Part shown: positions 27,219 through 36,560 of the stretch, one piece after another
Layout of the letters: each line of letters starts with the position of its first letter
Numbering within the stretch: position 1 is the first letter of the stretch
Source: Nitrospirota bacterium
Lineage (GTDB): Bacteria > Nitrospirota_A > Leptospirillia > Leptospirillales > Leptospirillaceae
Assembly: GCA_021838765.1 (NCBI GenBank)
Contig: JAKCCY010000005.1
Span: 16,565-62,343, forward strand
DNA: 45,779 nt
Reading direction: 5' to 3'
Notes under the pieces: model-generated
Database searches by the model: none
What the model was told of the DNA's origin: nothing
The model's input: the letters and a program-made list of their open reading frames with translations, nothing else
Translations under genes and position numbers: made by a program

Positions 27219-28102
27219 GGGATAGGTGTTCCGGGGAGAATCGGGGCAGACAGTGTCCAGTCCGACATATAGTGGAGAAGACCATCCCTTCGGGCCATCT
27301 CCCCGCAGCGTTGGGAAAACGTCCGGCGGGAGGGGTCTTCATAGTCCAGGGCCAGAACAACAAGGGCAGGATTCGTTTTTTTGGCCTGCCCGATCTCTTC
27401 CAGAAAAGAACGCCTTTCCCTTTCCGGAACCAAAACATACGTTTTTGTTGCCTCGTCAAAACGTGAACAGAAGTCTTCGTAGAGAACCCCAGAAATCATG
27501 GGCGCCAGCAAGGGAAGAATCTCAAATCCCCTGTTGACGACAATCCGGATCCCCGGGTATGAAGCATGGACCGTTTCGATAAAACTCTTGATCGACGTTC
27601 GGATCCCCTTCCCTTTCCCGGGATGCTGCTCACGATACTCAAGAGGTGAATCGAGCGTATCAAAAAAAATTCCGCCGAACCCAGCCATGACATCACGATC
27701 GACCTGCCTTAAAAGCGCCTGACGCACAGACTCCTTCCGGATATCAGAGACCCTTGAATTCCAGAAAGAGTTCTTTGACAAGGTGACGCGGGAAAGCTCG
27801 CCCGGAATGGCTGAAAGCTCCTTTCCAATCGTGCTTTCAGAATCAATTTCCCCCAGGGAGATATAAGCAAAATAGACGGTTTTCCCAGGCGAGAGCGGCC
27901 GATAGGAATCCTGCACAATAGCCCAGTCAATCCGGGAAAGGGGTTGAGGGGACTTTCCGTAATAAACGACAAAGTTTTCTGGCGCGGTTGAGCGCACCGG
28001 CGAGACAACCGGAGCGATTTCCCGCTGGCAGGAGGCCATCAGCAGAGCAAGCCCTCCCGCACAAAAAAGTTGGGCAACGAACCATCGCCTACTTGCTGAC
28101 AA
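27215..28102 (-). CDS. pelA: PelA glycoside hydrolase part (separate lipoprotein gene)
   Basis: About 295 residues corresponding to the N-terminal hydrolase domain of PelA (GH166, endo-alpha-galactosaminidase-like barrel): FVVYYGKSP, YISLGEID, GFGGIFFDTLDS, and GVLYEDF whose Glu (about 209) is the candidate catalytic acid. A lipobox LMASC (Cys25) makes it a lipoprotein, unlike the soluble periplasmic PelA of Pseudomonas. ATG is absent near the start; TTG at 28102 has GGAGG 9 nt upstream, while TTG 28111 touches the GGAGG. It overlaps pelC and pelD. The deacetylase half is at 19188-21356. Confidence 0.87.
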   Translation of the reverse strand: MSASRRWFVAQLFCAGGLALLMASCQREIAPVVSPVRSTAPENFVVYYGKSPQPLSRIDWAIVQDSYRPLSPGKTVYFAYISLGEIDSESTIGKELSAIPGELSRVTLSKNSFWNSRVSDIRKESVRQALLRQVDRDVMAGFGGIFFDTLDSPLEYREQHPGKGKGIRTSIKSFIETVHASYPGIRIVVNRGFEILPLLAPMISGVLYEDFCSRFDEATKTYVLVPERERRSFLEEIGQAKKTNPALVVLALDYEDPSRRTFSQRCGEMARRDGLLHYMSDWTLSAPILPGTPIP

Positions 28103-28673
28103 AACGTTCAACCTCCCGACGAATCAGCTTTCCCGAAAGGGATGTCAGCGTCTCCCTGCATCCCAAAAAGCATGACCCCACACCTGATGTCCGAACCGCC
28201 CAGAGAACCTTTCCGCTGGAAAGGTCGGTCATCATCCAGGTCATTCCGACAACAGGTTCGCTTTCAAGCTCTGACCGGTATCCATACTCAATGACCGAAC
28301 CTGAAAGAAGAGTGTCGACTCCCATCGACCTGAGCCTGTCCCTGAGTCCTGGAGGAACATTGATCGCGGATATCCCCGCAGTAACGGGAAACGGAAGTGA
28401 ATCAGAGGGGATCACTCTCAACTGGTTTTGACGGATCAGGGAAGATGTCAGGATGGTCGTCACCGATTTTCCCGCGTCAGGCGTTGTCGTCAGATTGGAA
28501 AATGGCAGAATGAGAACCGACATCGGAGCGCTCAAAACGGGAATATGTCCGGACTGGTTCCCGGAGGTGGAAGAGCACCCCGCCTCTCCAAGGAGCATAA
28601 AAAAAGAGATGCCAAGAAAGAATCTCCTGGACAAGACGAATACCCTTCCTAAAACCACAGACTGAACCCCCAT
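28089..28673 (-). CDS. pelC: PelC, outer-membrane lipoprotein
   Basis: 194 residues with a signal peptide and lipobox-like GEAGC (Cys33). Shared with the paralog at 2269: LPFSNLTTTPDAGK, EYGYRSELESEPVVGMTWMM, and a Cys-rich C-terminal part. PelC forms a ring under PelB that guides the polymer to the pore. ATG 28673 has AGGAGG 4 nt upstream but overlaps pelB by 25 bp; TTG 28634, just after the pelB stop with AGGAAGG at 9 nt, is an equally possible start and would give a shorter signal peptide. Confidence 0.9.
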   Translation of the reverse strand: MGVQSVVLGRVFVLSRRFFLGISFFMLLGEAGCSSTSGNQSGHIPVLSAPMSVLILPFSNLTTTPDAGKSVTTILTSSLIRQNQLRVIPSDSLPFPVTAGISAINVPPGLRDRLRSMGVDTLLSGSVIEYGYRSELESEPVVGMTWMMTDLSSGKVLWAVRTSGVGSCFLGCRETLTSLSGKLIRREVERFVSK

Positions 28674-31600
28674 ACAACCTCCTCGGATGCACCATTGTAA
28701 AGAACCGACTGATTGAAGTAATCCCCACTTGCGAAACCTTCAAGATGAGTTGAAAAACGGTAGGAAAGCCCGGCACCACCCTCGTAGGCGGGAGTGTGGG
28801 AGTAAATATCCTCATACCCTCCAACCTGCATGTTGAGATTTAGGCGATTATGAATCTGATGCTGAAAAACCAGTGCTGAGAAAAAAAACTGCTGCCTCTC
28901 CAGGATAGGAACCAGCGCGGCAACCGCCTGAGACGGACTCATCATGCTCCAGTCCTCATATCCAGACAGCAAATCGAGCTGGGGATCTGTATCAATGACC
29001 CAGTCCATCATTCCCATTGTATTGTGAAGCGAACCAAACGGAACCGTTCCATTGTCAAGGGTATAGTCAAAAAGCCAGCTCTCAGCCACAAAAGAGAGAC
29101 CGGGCAGGGCATTCCATGTGACCTGGGCCATATATCCGCTCTGAAGACCGTCTCTTACGATTGACTGACCGAAATCTCCCCATATCATATTGTCAAATCC
29201 CTGAACATCAATGGCAACAGAAGACTTTTGACCGCTGAGATGGATATAGAAACCGGGAGAACCGCCCAGTCTGGTGTCTCCAGCCTCTCCGGTGACCTGC
29301 CAGCCGGGAGATGGCGTCCATCTGATCCCAGCATAGGAAAAATCATTTGTCCCCCAGCCCGCCGCCGAGCCCACACCAAGATACTCGGTCCGACCGGCAA
29401 AATAATTGATATTGGCATACAGGGGAGTCTCGACCTTGGTATCAAATATATAGGAAGCCCCGTCCTGATATTCGATCATGAAATTCTGGTTTTTGACACT
29501 CCAGTCATTCATGTCGTAAAGAGACAGGAGCCCACCGCTCACACGGGGAGCCTGTGTTTCTCCCTGTGAAAAGATATGGGAGTCGAAAGACTCCTCATCG
29601 TCCAAAACTCCTATGATCCGATACGAGTCGACAAGATCGTTCCAGATGACCCTGTCTCCAGGATATTGTCTGTACAAGCGCCAGAAAAGCCGCTGGGAAG
29701 CCCCGGGATCACCCTCCTTCTGAAGCAGTTCACCTTTGTAGATCAGGAAATCCTTGTCATCAGGATGCGTTGAAAGCCAACGGTCCAGGTAGGCAATCCC
29801 CTTCCCCGGTGATCCAAGCCTTGCAAGAAGCTTGGCTGCCCAATAGAACCCTTCCCTGTCTCCTGGAAACAGCTGAAGATACCGAAGCGTTTCCCGATAG
29901 GCGGCCCGATGATGCCCCAATGCATTTTCAATCTTGATCCTGTAAAGGAGTCTTTCTTTTTTCTTTTCAGGTTGTTCCGGTGTAGCCTCAACCGAATAGG
30001 AGGCGGGCATGGGATATCCGCTTGGGTCGCTCGACCCGGCGTTCACCTTCTTAAGACTTCCGGGAGCTTCATTGATCCGGTTCAGAAGCTTCCAGGACAG
30101 CCGGTACATTTTCCTTGCCATCCGGTTGTCGCCCAGTTCACGAAAAGCCTGGCCCATATGATAGAAAACACGATAATCCAGAATACCCGCCTTCGTGGCC
30201 CGCTGATAATACCCGATTGCCGACCTGAACTTTCCATGATAGTAGGCATGGTCTCCCAGAAACAGGAGAGCACTGGCATTATCTGGCTGAAGGTTCAGGA
30301 GGTGGCGATAATAAACAAGGATCTGACGATTCTCCCCCGCCCATATCCTGTGTTTGAGCAACAGGGCAAAACCTTCCGGATCGGATGGGAGCATATCGAC
30401 AAGCTCCTTGTCATAGAGAAGGGCGATGGCAGTCTGGTCGGCCTCAATAAACCAGTCAGAGGCCTGAAAGAGAAGAGCACGGTTCGCTGGATAGGCCGAA
30501 ACGACCTGATTAATGGACTTTTCAGCCATAGCATACTCTTTGTTCCAGATCAGGACACGGGCAAGCTCCAAACTCATCGTGGCAGAAAGTTCAGGATAGC
30601 GGCCAAGGACATGGACAAAATGCTGGAGTCCATCCTTATCTTTATGAGAGCTGTCCTGAAAAAGGCCAAAAAGGGCAAACTGGTCGTTTCTGAAGTCCCC
30701 TTTGCCGTCTGAACTTGCAAGCCGAAAATAAATCCCCTTCAGGGTCTCAATCTCCCCGGCATCCCGGAAATAAGGAATGGAACGGCGAATCATTGCCCGA
30801 TTGTCCGTGGCAAGCCCTCTGGCAAGAATCACAGCACCAGCCATCTTTTCTTTTCCCTGGTCAAGGTCGTTGCCGGCCAGATCGGAACGAAGGACGTCCA
30901 GGTCAGGGTTCAGGGATATGGCCTGTTTCAAGAGTGCCCCTTTAAGGGGAAGGTTCTTGTGGTTTTCTGCATTTTGCCATGCCAGCCTCAAGTCAGGCAG
31001 CGAAGGGCCGGGGGGGTGTCCAAGCCAGGTCAGAAGGTCTTTCTGTGCCTCCCCGTCCAGATGGTATCGAAGATCAAGATCGAGGAGGCGGACATGAAAG
31101 AGCTCCTCTGGAAGAGGCAGGTTGATCTGCCTCTTCTGCATCAGCATCCGCGTTCGCTCATACCACCCCATCTTGTCCGACAACCAGACCGCATCCTCCC
31201 AGTTTTCCTTGTTTTTTGGATCCCTGTCCACAAGATTTTCAAAAATTGAAAGGGCATATCCATCGTATTTCTTCTTCAGAAAATACCAGGCAGCTGATGC
31301 CAGAACCCCGTTATCGGCAATATCAACAGCAGACTGACGGTAAAGAAGGTATGCATCCACCGGACGATTCAGGTGAAAAAGGGACCTGATAGCCGGCATC
31401 AGGGCTTTATCAACTCCGGAATGAAGCGATTTCAGGCGGTCCATCATTCTGATCGCCTCGGCATATCGGCCCCTTCTATAAGCAAGATTCATCCGGAGCT
31501 GAAGATAGTCAATCCTTTTTGGAAATTTTTTGGTCAGCCTCCTGAGGGTCCTTGCGGTATCCCCGATATTGCCCGTCTGGGAGTCATAAATCAGAATCGT

Positions 31601-32089
31601 CTTCCAGTAATCCATATCCCTGGCGTGGCTATCGGCAAGCCGGTGAAGGATTTCAAGTGCTGACCCGGGAAGGTCCATCAGGTCATAGGATTTTGCAAGA
31701 TTGACCATGTCCCCGAGAGGAAGCTTTTTCTTCTGAAGCAGAATATGAAGCTGGACTGCAGCCTTGCCGGGCTGGTATTGATCAAGGTACAGCCTGGCAA
31801 GTTCCAGGCGATCCCGATATTCACCCGGATTCTCTTCGACAAGACGTTCGAGATATCTGGTGGCTTTTTTCGGATAGCCCTGAAGGGCAGAAACCCTCGC
31901 CGCATCTCTGAGTGCCCATACCGGAGGCTTTTGCGCCATCAGGGCAGGCTTCAAAAGTTGTGAGGCATAGTCATAGTTCCCCGATCTGATCGCAAGCCCA
32001 ACATATTCAGCCCGGGTTGGGATCAGAAAAAGAGAAAAGGCATAGAAGAGAGTTGCTGTCAGAAGAATCCATACCGATCGAATGTTCAG
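28649..32089 (-). CDS. pelB: PelB, TPR scaffold and outer-membrane export pore
   Basis: About 1146 residues (Pseudomonas PelB 1193): N-terminal hydrophobic signal or anchor, a very long TPR superhelix, and a C-terminal barrel of about 310 residues ending in Phe. It spans the periplasm and forms the pore for Pel. The first ordinary start in frame is TTG 31954, which has no ribosome site and would remove the export signal. The frame stays open to a TAG at 32105-32107, and the upstream part encodes NIRSVWILLTATLFYAFSLF then LIPTRA, a clear signal sequence. The best start is CTG 32089 with AGGG 8 nt upstream; ATT 32083 is an alternative. First gene of the Pel operon. Confidence 0.9.
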   Translation of the reverse strand: MNIRSVWILLTATLFYAFSLFLIPTRAEYVGLAIRSGNYDYASQLLKPALMAQKPPVWALRDAARVSALQGYPKKATRYLERLVEENPGEYRDRLELARLYLDQYQPGKAAVQLHILLQKKKLPLGDMVNLAKSYDLMDLPGSALEILHRLADSHARDMDYWKTILIYDSQTGNIGDTARTLRRLTKKFPKRIDYLQLRMNLAYRRGRYAEAIRMMDRLKSLHSGVDKALMPAIRSLFHLNRPVDAYLLYRQSAVDIADNGVLASAAWYFLKKKYDGYALSIFENLVDRDPKNKENWEDAVWLSDKMGWYERTRMLMQKRQINLPLPEELFHVRLLDLDLRYHLDGEAQKDLLTWLGHPPGPSLPDLRLAWQNAENHKNLPLKGALLKQAISLNPDLDVLRSDLAGNDLDQGKEKMAGAVILARGLATDNRAMIRRSIPYFRDAGEIETLKGIYFRLASSDGKGDFRNDQFALFGLFQDSSHKDKDGLQHFVHVLGRYPELSATMSLELARVLIWNKEYAMAEKSINQVVSAYPANRALLFQASDWFIEADQTAIALLYDKELVDMLPSDPEGFALLLKHRIWAGENRQILVYYRHLLNLQPDNASALLFLGDHAYYHGKFRSAIGYYQRATKAGILDYRVFYHMGQAFRELGDNRMARKMYRLSWKLLNRINEAPGSLKKVNAGSSDPSGYPMPASYSVEATPEQPEKKKERLLYRIKIENALGHHRAAYRETLRYLQLFPGDREGFYWAAKLLARLGSPGKGIAYLDRWLSTHPDDKDFLIYKGELLQKEGDPGASQRLFWRLYRQYPGDRVIWNDLVDSYRIIGVLDDEESFDSHIFSQGETQAPRVSGGLLSLYDMNDWSVKNQNFMIEYQDGASYIFDTKVETPLYANINYFAGRTEYLGVGSAAGWGTNDFSYAGIRWTPSPGWQVTGEAGDTRLGGSPGFYIHLSGQKSSVAIDVQGFDNMIWGDFGQSIVRDGLQSGYMAQVTWNALPGLSFVAESWLFDYTLDNGTVPFGSLHNTMGMMDWVIDTDPQLDLLSGYEDWSMMSPSQAVAALVPILERQQFFFSALVFQHQIHNRLNLNMQVGGYEDIYSHTPAYEGGAGLSYRFSTHLEGFASGDYFNQSVLYNGASEEVVWGFSLWF

Positions 32090-32240
32090 CGAATCAACCC
32101 TGCACTAGTCAAGCATGAAAAAGCTCCATGGCCGGATGCTATCATGAGCAACAGAAAATGAAATACTAAAATCCGCGCTCCACCGAAATCACCAGCATTG
32201 TGATCAGCGCATCCATCTACTGACTTTCCTGCCGATCAAA

Positions 32241-32262
32241 ATACGTGCAAATTCGCACACAT
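32241..32262. promoter_or_regulatory. candidate upstream activator site for dabBA
   Basis: GTGC (32245-32248) and GCAC (32255-32258) form an inverted repeat within TACGTGCAAATTCGCAC. Its centre is about 100 bp upstream of the start point predicted from the sigma-54 element, the usual place for an NtrC-type activator site. It shares AATACGTGC and TTCGCAC with the 15-bp palindrome upstream of icd. Confidence 0.5.
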
Positions 32263-32324
32263 TTTTTCAAAAGACAACCGAAAATAACAAACCAAATCGT
32301 TAAATAATATCACAAAAAATAAAC

Positions 32325-32340
32325 TGGCACAAAAAATGCT
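32325..32340 (+). promoter_or_regulatory. sigma-54 promoter of dabBA
   Basis: TGGCAC-N5-ATGCT matches the consensus TGGCAC-N5-TTGCW at all but one base, with correct GG/GC spacing. Predicted start about 32351, 83 bp before the dabB ATG. An NtrC-type activator is encoded downstream of the same operon. Confidence 0.75.
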
Positions 32341-32433
32341 TCCTACCTGACAATCAATTTCTTCATCTGAAGCTCAACAGACAGTTACCACCGACAGGAT
32401 AAAAAGATCCCAAAACATATTACGGAGACTCTC

Positions 32434-34092
32434 ATGACCTTAAATGAAGACATCATCACATCAGCACTGATGCTCATTGCCCCATGGCCTCTCCTGGGCG
32501 TGGGAACACTTCTCGGCATCAGGGCCAACAATCACAAGTCCCTGATCAAAAAAGCATCTTTGGCCTCTGCCATATTTGCACTCGTGACATCGCTTCTCGC
32601 AGCCCTGTCCTACACCATGACGAACCATGCTCCGGCAACATTTCTCTCAATCGGTCTTCCGGGGAATATGGGCAATTTTTCAATTGACACATCCGTGACC
32701 CCACTGACAATCATCATGCTTGTTCTGGTCGCATTTGTCGGAACGATTGTTTCCCGATATTCGTTCAGATACATGGACGGTGACCGGAATGAGGGAGTTT
32801 TCCACCGATGGCTTTCCCTGACACTGGGATCCTTTTTTACGCTGATCGCAGTCGGAAACATCTGGGCGTTTTTGGTGTCCTGGGTTGCGACAAGCCTGTT
32901 TTTACACAATCTTCTGACCTTTTACAAGGAAAGACCTATTGCCCTCATGGCGGCCGGGAAAAAATATCTTTTCAGTCGCATCTCGGACCTGACGCTTCTG
33001 ATCGCGTTCATACTGATCGTTCAAACCATCCATGCAACGGAGTTCTCGGCCATCAAAATCGCCCTTCTTAACCTGCAGGGGCCCTTGCCCGGATCCTTGA
33101 TTGCAGCGGGATACCTGATCGTCGCAAGCGCTATTTTCAAAAGCGCACAGTTTCCTTTTCACGGATGGCTGATTCAGGTCATGGAGGCACCGACACCCGT
33201 TTCAGCACTTCTCCATGCCGGAATTATCTACACAGGTGCATTTCTATTGCTTCGGATGAGCCCCTTGCTCTCCGTCGTCAGTGGAGGAAGAGACCTGCTG
33301 ATTGTTTTTGGAGCGCTCACAATTCTCACAACGTCGCTCATGATGCTGACAGAAACCAACATCAAGGAATCTCTTGCCTATTCCACCTCAGCACAGATGG
33401 GTTTCATGCTGATGGAGTGCGGAATGGGGCTTTACAGCCTGGCAGTCATCCACATTCTCGGCCACTCCGTATACAAGGCCCATGCATTCCTGTCATCAGG
33501 CAGCGTGGTCGACCACTTCAGGACACCGTCACTCAAGCCAGAAGACACACGCCCGTCCGGACTGGAATTCATCCCGGGGCTCTTATTCGGGATTACCATG
33601 ACACTAGTCATCGCCAAAGCTTTCGGGATGAGTTTCCGGGAACAGCCGGCACTTCTGACGATCGGAACCATTCTCTCCGTTGCCGTCAGTCAGCTGATGC
33701 TCCCCGCCATGAGAAGCAAACATCCCGGAAAGGGAATCCTGATTCTCTGGATTGCCGGAATAAGCACACTTGTCCTCTCCGGATATTTTGGCCTTCACCA
33801 GATTTTCAGCCAAATGCTTGGAAAAAGCCTTCCCAGCCCCAGGTTTCCGGAAGACACGCTGGAAGTTGTCCTGGGCTTCATGGTGTCCGCCACATTTCTC
33901 TTGATCTATATCCTGCAGGCCAGACTTGCCTCTCTTGGAGCCAGCCCCTTCTGGAATGCGATGTATGTGCATCTTTATAACGGACTGTATGTCGACATTG
34001 TTATCAACAGGCTGGTTCGCCGGCTTGGGTTTGAAAAATCGTCAAATGCCGCTGATGCCCCTGCACTCAATCATACAGAGGAGATCCTATGA
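32434..34092 (+). CDS. dabB: DabB, NuoL-like membrane subunit of the inorganic-carbon pump
   Basis: 552 residues with about 14 hydrophobic segments and the proton-channel core of the NuoL/Mrp family (AGYLIVASAIFKSAQFPFHGWLIQVMEAPTPVSALLHAG). It pairs with DabA, not with respiratory complex I: no nuo genes are nearby and dabA overlaps it by 4 bp (ATGA). In DabAB the membrane subunit is thought to pass cations and so drive DabA to hydrate or trap CO2 as bicarbonate. The ribosome site is GGAG 7 nt before the ATG. Confidence 0.93.
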   Translation: MTLNEDIITSALMLIAPWPLLGVGTLLGIRANNHKSLIKKASLASAIFALVTSLLAALSYTMTNHAPATFLSIGLPGNMGNFSIDTSVTPLTIIMLVLVAFVGTIVSRYSFRYMDGDRNEGVFHRWLSLTLGSFFTLIAVGNIWAFLVSWVATSLFLHNLLTFYKERPIALMAAGKKYLFSRISDLTLLIAFILIVQTIHATEFSAIKIALLNLQGPLPGSLIAAGYLIVASAIFKSAQFPFHGWLIQVMEAPTPVSALLHAGIIYTGAFLLLRMSPLLSVVSGGRDLLIVFGALTILTTSLMMLTETNIKESLAYSTSAQMGFMLMECGMGLYSLAVIHILGHSVYKAHAFLSSGSVVDHFRTPSLKPEDTRPSGLEFIPGLLFGITMTLVIAKAFGMSFREQPALLTIGTILSVAVSQLMLPAMRSKHPGKGILILWIAGISTLVLSGYFGLHQIFSQMLGKSLPSPRFPEDTLEVVLGFMVSATFLLIYILQARLASLGASPFWNAMYVHLYNGLYVDIVINRLVRRLGFEKSSNAADAPALNHTEEIL

Positions 34093-36560
34093 ACACTCAG
34101 GACAAGGAATATGACCTCAACCAAAAAATAGAGCTGGCCTGCCAGAAGGTTTCTCCATTGTGGCCTCTTAAAAATTTTGTAGCCGTCAATCCTTACTTTG
34201 GATTGAGGCATCTGCCCTTCGGAAAAGCCGGAGAGATCCTTCGAAAACTCACCGGAACAGGCCTTTTCATGCCCAGGGAATACTACCTTGAACAAATAAG
34301 AAAAGGAGAGATCTCCGATCAAAATCTGGAGAAAGCATTGTCCGAAATGAACCTTTCTCGGGATCTCCAGAAATTCAGGCAGCAAATAAAAGCTGTCCCT
34401 GAAGAAAAGATAAAACCGGTATCACTTCTGAGCGATATTCTCTCGGAGCTCGAAAAACAGGACTGGTCCGGATTTATTACGGAGCGCATCAGCCATTACT
34501 GCGCTTCCTATTTCGATGAAGGACAGGCTCTGTGGAAAAGCCCCTTTGCCCAAAAGTCACTTTACAGCGGCTGGATTCTCTTTTCCAGGTTCGATAAGAG
34601 TCCATGGCTGATGGGTCTTGGAAAAACCACCGCATGGATTGACAGCCTCCCGGATCATCCGGAAGACTGTATCAGATGGGCCCTGGAGGAACTTCATGTT
34701 CCTCCAGCGGCCGTTGATCACTACCTGCACAGAGCCATTCTCAGCATTTCGGGCTGGGCGTCATGGGCGCGTTATCTGGGATGGCAGGCAGAACTCAGAA
34801 AGGAGCAGGATGATTCCCTCAGATCCCTTCTTGCAATCAGGGTCGCCTGGGACGCAATTGTCTTCAAGATCAAAATGTCCCAGGAGCTTGCCATCCGCTG
34901 GAAGTCTGCCCTTGAGGATTATCTCCCCGGGGCTCCTCTTCCTGAGCAGAAATTTGAAGCCGTGCTCCATAGAGCGCTTGAACTGGGCTACCAGCAACGT
35001 TTGACCAAAAGCATTCGATCCCCAAAAGCGTCGGATGACAAGGAGACTCGACCGGACTTACAGGCTATTTTCTGCATTGATGTTCGTTCAGAAATTTTCA
35101 GGAGAGCGCTTGAACAAGTTGTCCCAACGGCAGAAACACTGGGATTTGCCGGATTTTTTGGAGTTTTGGTCGAATACCTCCCGTTCGGAGCGAACAAAGC
35201 AAAAAACCATCTTCCAATCCTTTTCAACCCATCTTACCGGATCAGGGAGTTTCCGGAGGGGATCTCAGGCGAAGAGGTCGAAAAACTTCTCCATAAACGC
35301 CGTCTAAGAGCTGGCGCCTCAGATATCTGGAAAACATTCAAGACTTCTGCGTCATCCTGCTTTTCTTTCGTCGAGTCCATGGGACTGTTGTCCGCGGCGA
35401 AGCTTGTCGGGAATACGATGGGCTGGAGTCGACCCGTCTCCCATCCAGCAAAAAAAGGTTTAAAAGAGAATGAATTCAAACGAATGTCCCCCGTTCTGGG
35501 CAAACTTCAGGAATTTTCTGACGACGAAAATGGTCCTGAAACAGGAATTCCGGAATCCGACAGGGCCAACGTTGCCGAATTCATTCTCAGAAATATGGGA
35601 CTCACCCGAAATTTCTCCCCGCTGGTTCTATTGGTAGGGCATGGAAGCACAACATCCAACAACCCCCAGGCAACCGGGCTTGATTGCGGAGCATGCGCCG
35701 GACAGACAGGAGAAGCCAGTGCCAGAATCGCCTCTTCCTTGTTGAATGATCCCTACACCCGGAAGAAACTTTCCGAGGAAAAGTCCATCACGATTCCCGA
35801 TGACACATTTTTCCTTCCGGCGCTTCATGATACGACAACAGATGATGTTACTCTCTTTGACACCAGCATTCTCCCGGAATCCCGGAAAGAGGATCTTGTC
35901 CGCCTTGAAAACTGGCTTTTTCAGGCAGCCCAGGTCAGCAGACTTGAAAGAGCAACGCTTCTTGGAATCAAAGAGCTTTCCCCTGAAAAAATTTCGGAGG
36001 ACCTCATCCGGCGATCCAGGGACTGGTCGGAGGTCAGACCCGAGTGGGGTCTTGCCGGAAACGCGGCTTTCATTGCAGCCCCCAGAAACAGGACGACAGG
36101 CGTCGGGCTTGCGGGAAGAACCTTTCTGCACAATTACACATGGCGAGACGACAAAGACTTCAAAACCCTCGAACTCATCATGAGCGCTCCAATGATCGTG
36201 GCAAACTGGATCAACATGCAATACTACGGATCAATGGTCGACAATCAATTGTTCGGAAGCGGAAACAAGGTTCTGCATAATGTTGTCGGAGGATCCATCG
36301 GAGTTCTTGAGGGCAATGGAGGAGACCTGCGTACAGGCCTTGCCATGCAGTCGCTTCATAACGGCGAGGAATGGATTCACGAACCCATTCGGCTTAATGT
36401 CATCATTGAAGCACCAAAGACTCCAATTGATGAGATCATTCAAAAACATGCTGTCGTCAGGGAGCTCATAGAAAATGAATGGCTCTATCTCTTCAACATG
36501 GATGACGATGGCAGGATTCATCAGAGACGGTCCAATGGCCAATGGGTCGAAGGGGACTAA
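34089..36560 (+). CDS. dabA: DabA, zinc carbonic-anhydrase-like subunit (DUF2309)
   Basis: 823 residues, normal length. DabA is a cytoplasmic beta-carbonic-anhydrase-like protein that works with DabB to accumulate dissolved inorganic carbon. All four zinc or active-site residues described for Halothiobacillus DabA can be placed: Cys329 and Asp331 in FCIDVRSE, His518 in VGHGSTTSNNP and Cys533 in LDCGACAG, with the same spacing (2 and 15 residues). The N-terminus (LKNFVAVNPYFGLRHLPF) is also characteristic. It is followed by an 829-bp region with no clear gene and then the kinase/activator pair. Confidence 0.96.
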   Translation: MNTQDKEYDLNQKIELACQKVSPLWPLKNFVAVNPYFGLRHLPFGKAGEILRKLTGTGLFMPREYYLEQIRKGEISDQNLEKALSEMNLSRDLQKFRQQIKAVPEEKIKPVSLLSDILSELEKQDWSGFITERISHYCASYFDEGQALWKSPFAQKSLYSGWILFSRFDKSPWLMGLGKTTAWIDSLPDHPEDCIRWALEELHVPPAAVDHYLHRAILSISGWASWARYLGWQAELRKEQDDSLRSLLAIRVAWDAIVFKIKMSQELAIRWKSALEDYLPGAPLPEQKFEAVLHRALELGYQQRLTKSIRSPKASDDKETRPDLQAIFCIDVRSEIFRRALEQVVPTAETLGFAGFFGVLVEYLPFGANKAKNHLPILFNPSYRIREFPEGISGEEVEKLLHKRRLRAGASDIWKTFKTSASSCFSFVESMGLLSAAKLVGNTMGWSRPVSHPAKKGLKENEFKRMSPVLGKLQEFSDDENGPETGIPESDRANVAEFILRNMGLTRNFSPLVLLVGHGSTTSNNPQATGLDCGACAGQTGEASARIASSLLNDPYTRKKLSEEKSITIPDDTFFLPALHDTTTDDVTLFDTSILPESRKEDLVRLENWLFQAAQVSRLERATLLGIKELSPEKISEDLIRRSRDWSEVRPEWGLAGNAAFIAAPRNRTTGVGLAGRTFLHNYTWRDDKDFKTLELIMSAPMIVANWINMQYYGSMVDNQLFGSGNKVLHNVVGGSIGVLEGNGGDLRTGLAMQSLHNGEEWIHEPIRLNVIIEAPKTPIDEIIQKHAVVRELIENEWLYLFNMDDDGRIHQRRSNGQWVEGD

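Larger units (their letters stand above)
32090..32433. other. 344-bp divergent regulatory region, pelB / dabB
   Basis: AT-rich spacer between the divergent Pel operon and dabBA. It contains a candidate activator site (32241-32262) and a near-consensus sigma-54 promoter directed toward dabB. I could not place a convincing promoter for pelB. Confidence 0.6.

Noticed and set aside
29909..30712. 267-codon frame antisense to pelB
   Set aside because: Lies wholly inside the PelB TPR region; no ribosome site or recognisable domain.
33165..33980. 271-codon frame overlapping dabB
   Set aside because: Shadow in another frame of dabB; composition unlike a real protein (many His, Arg and Ser).
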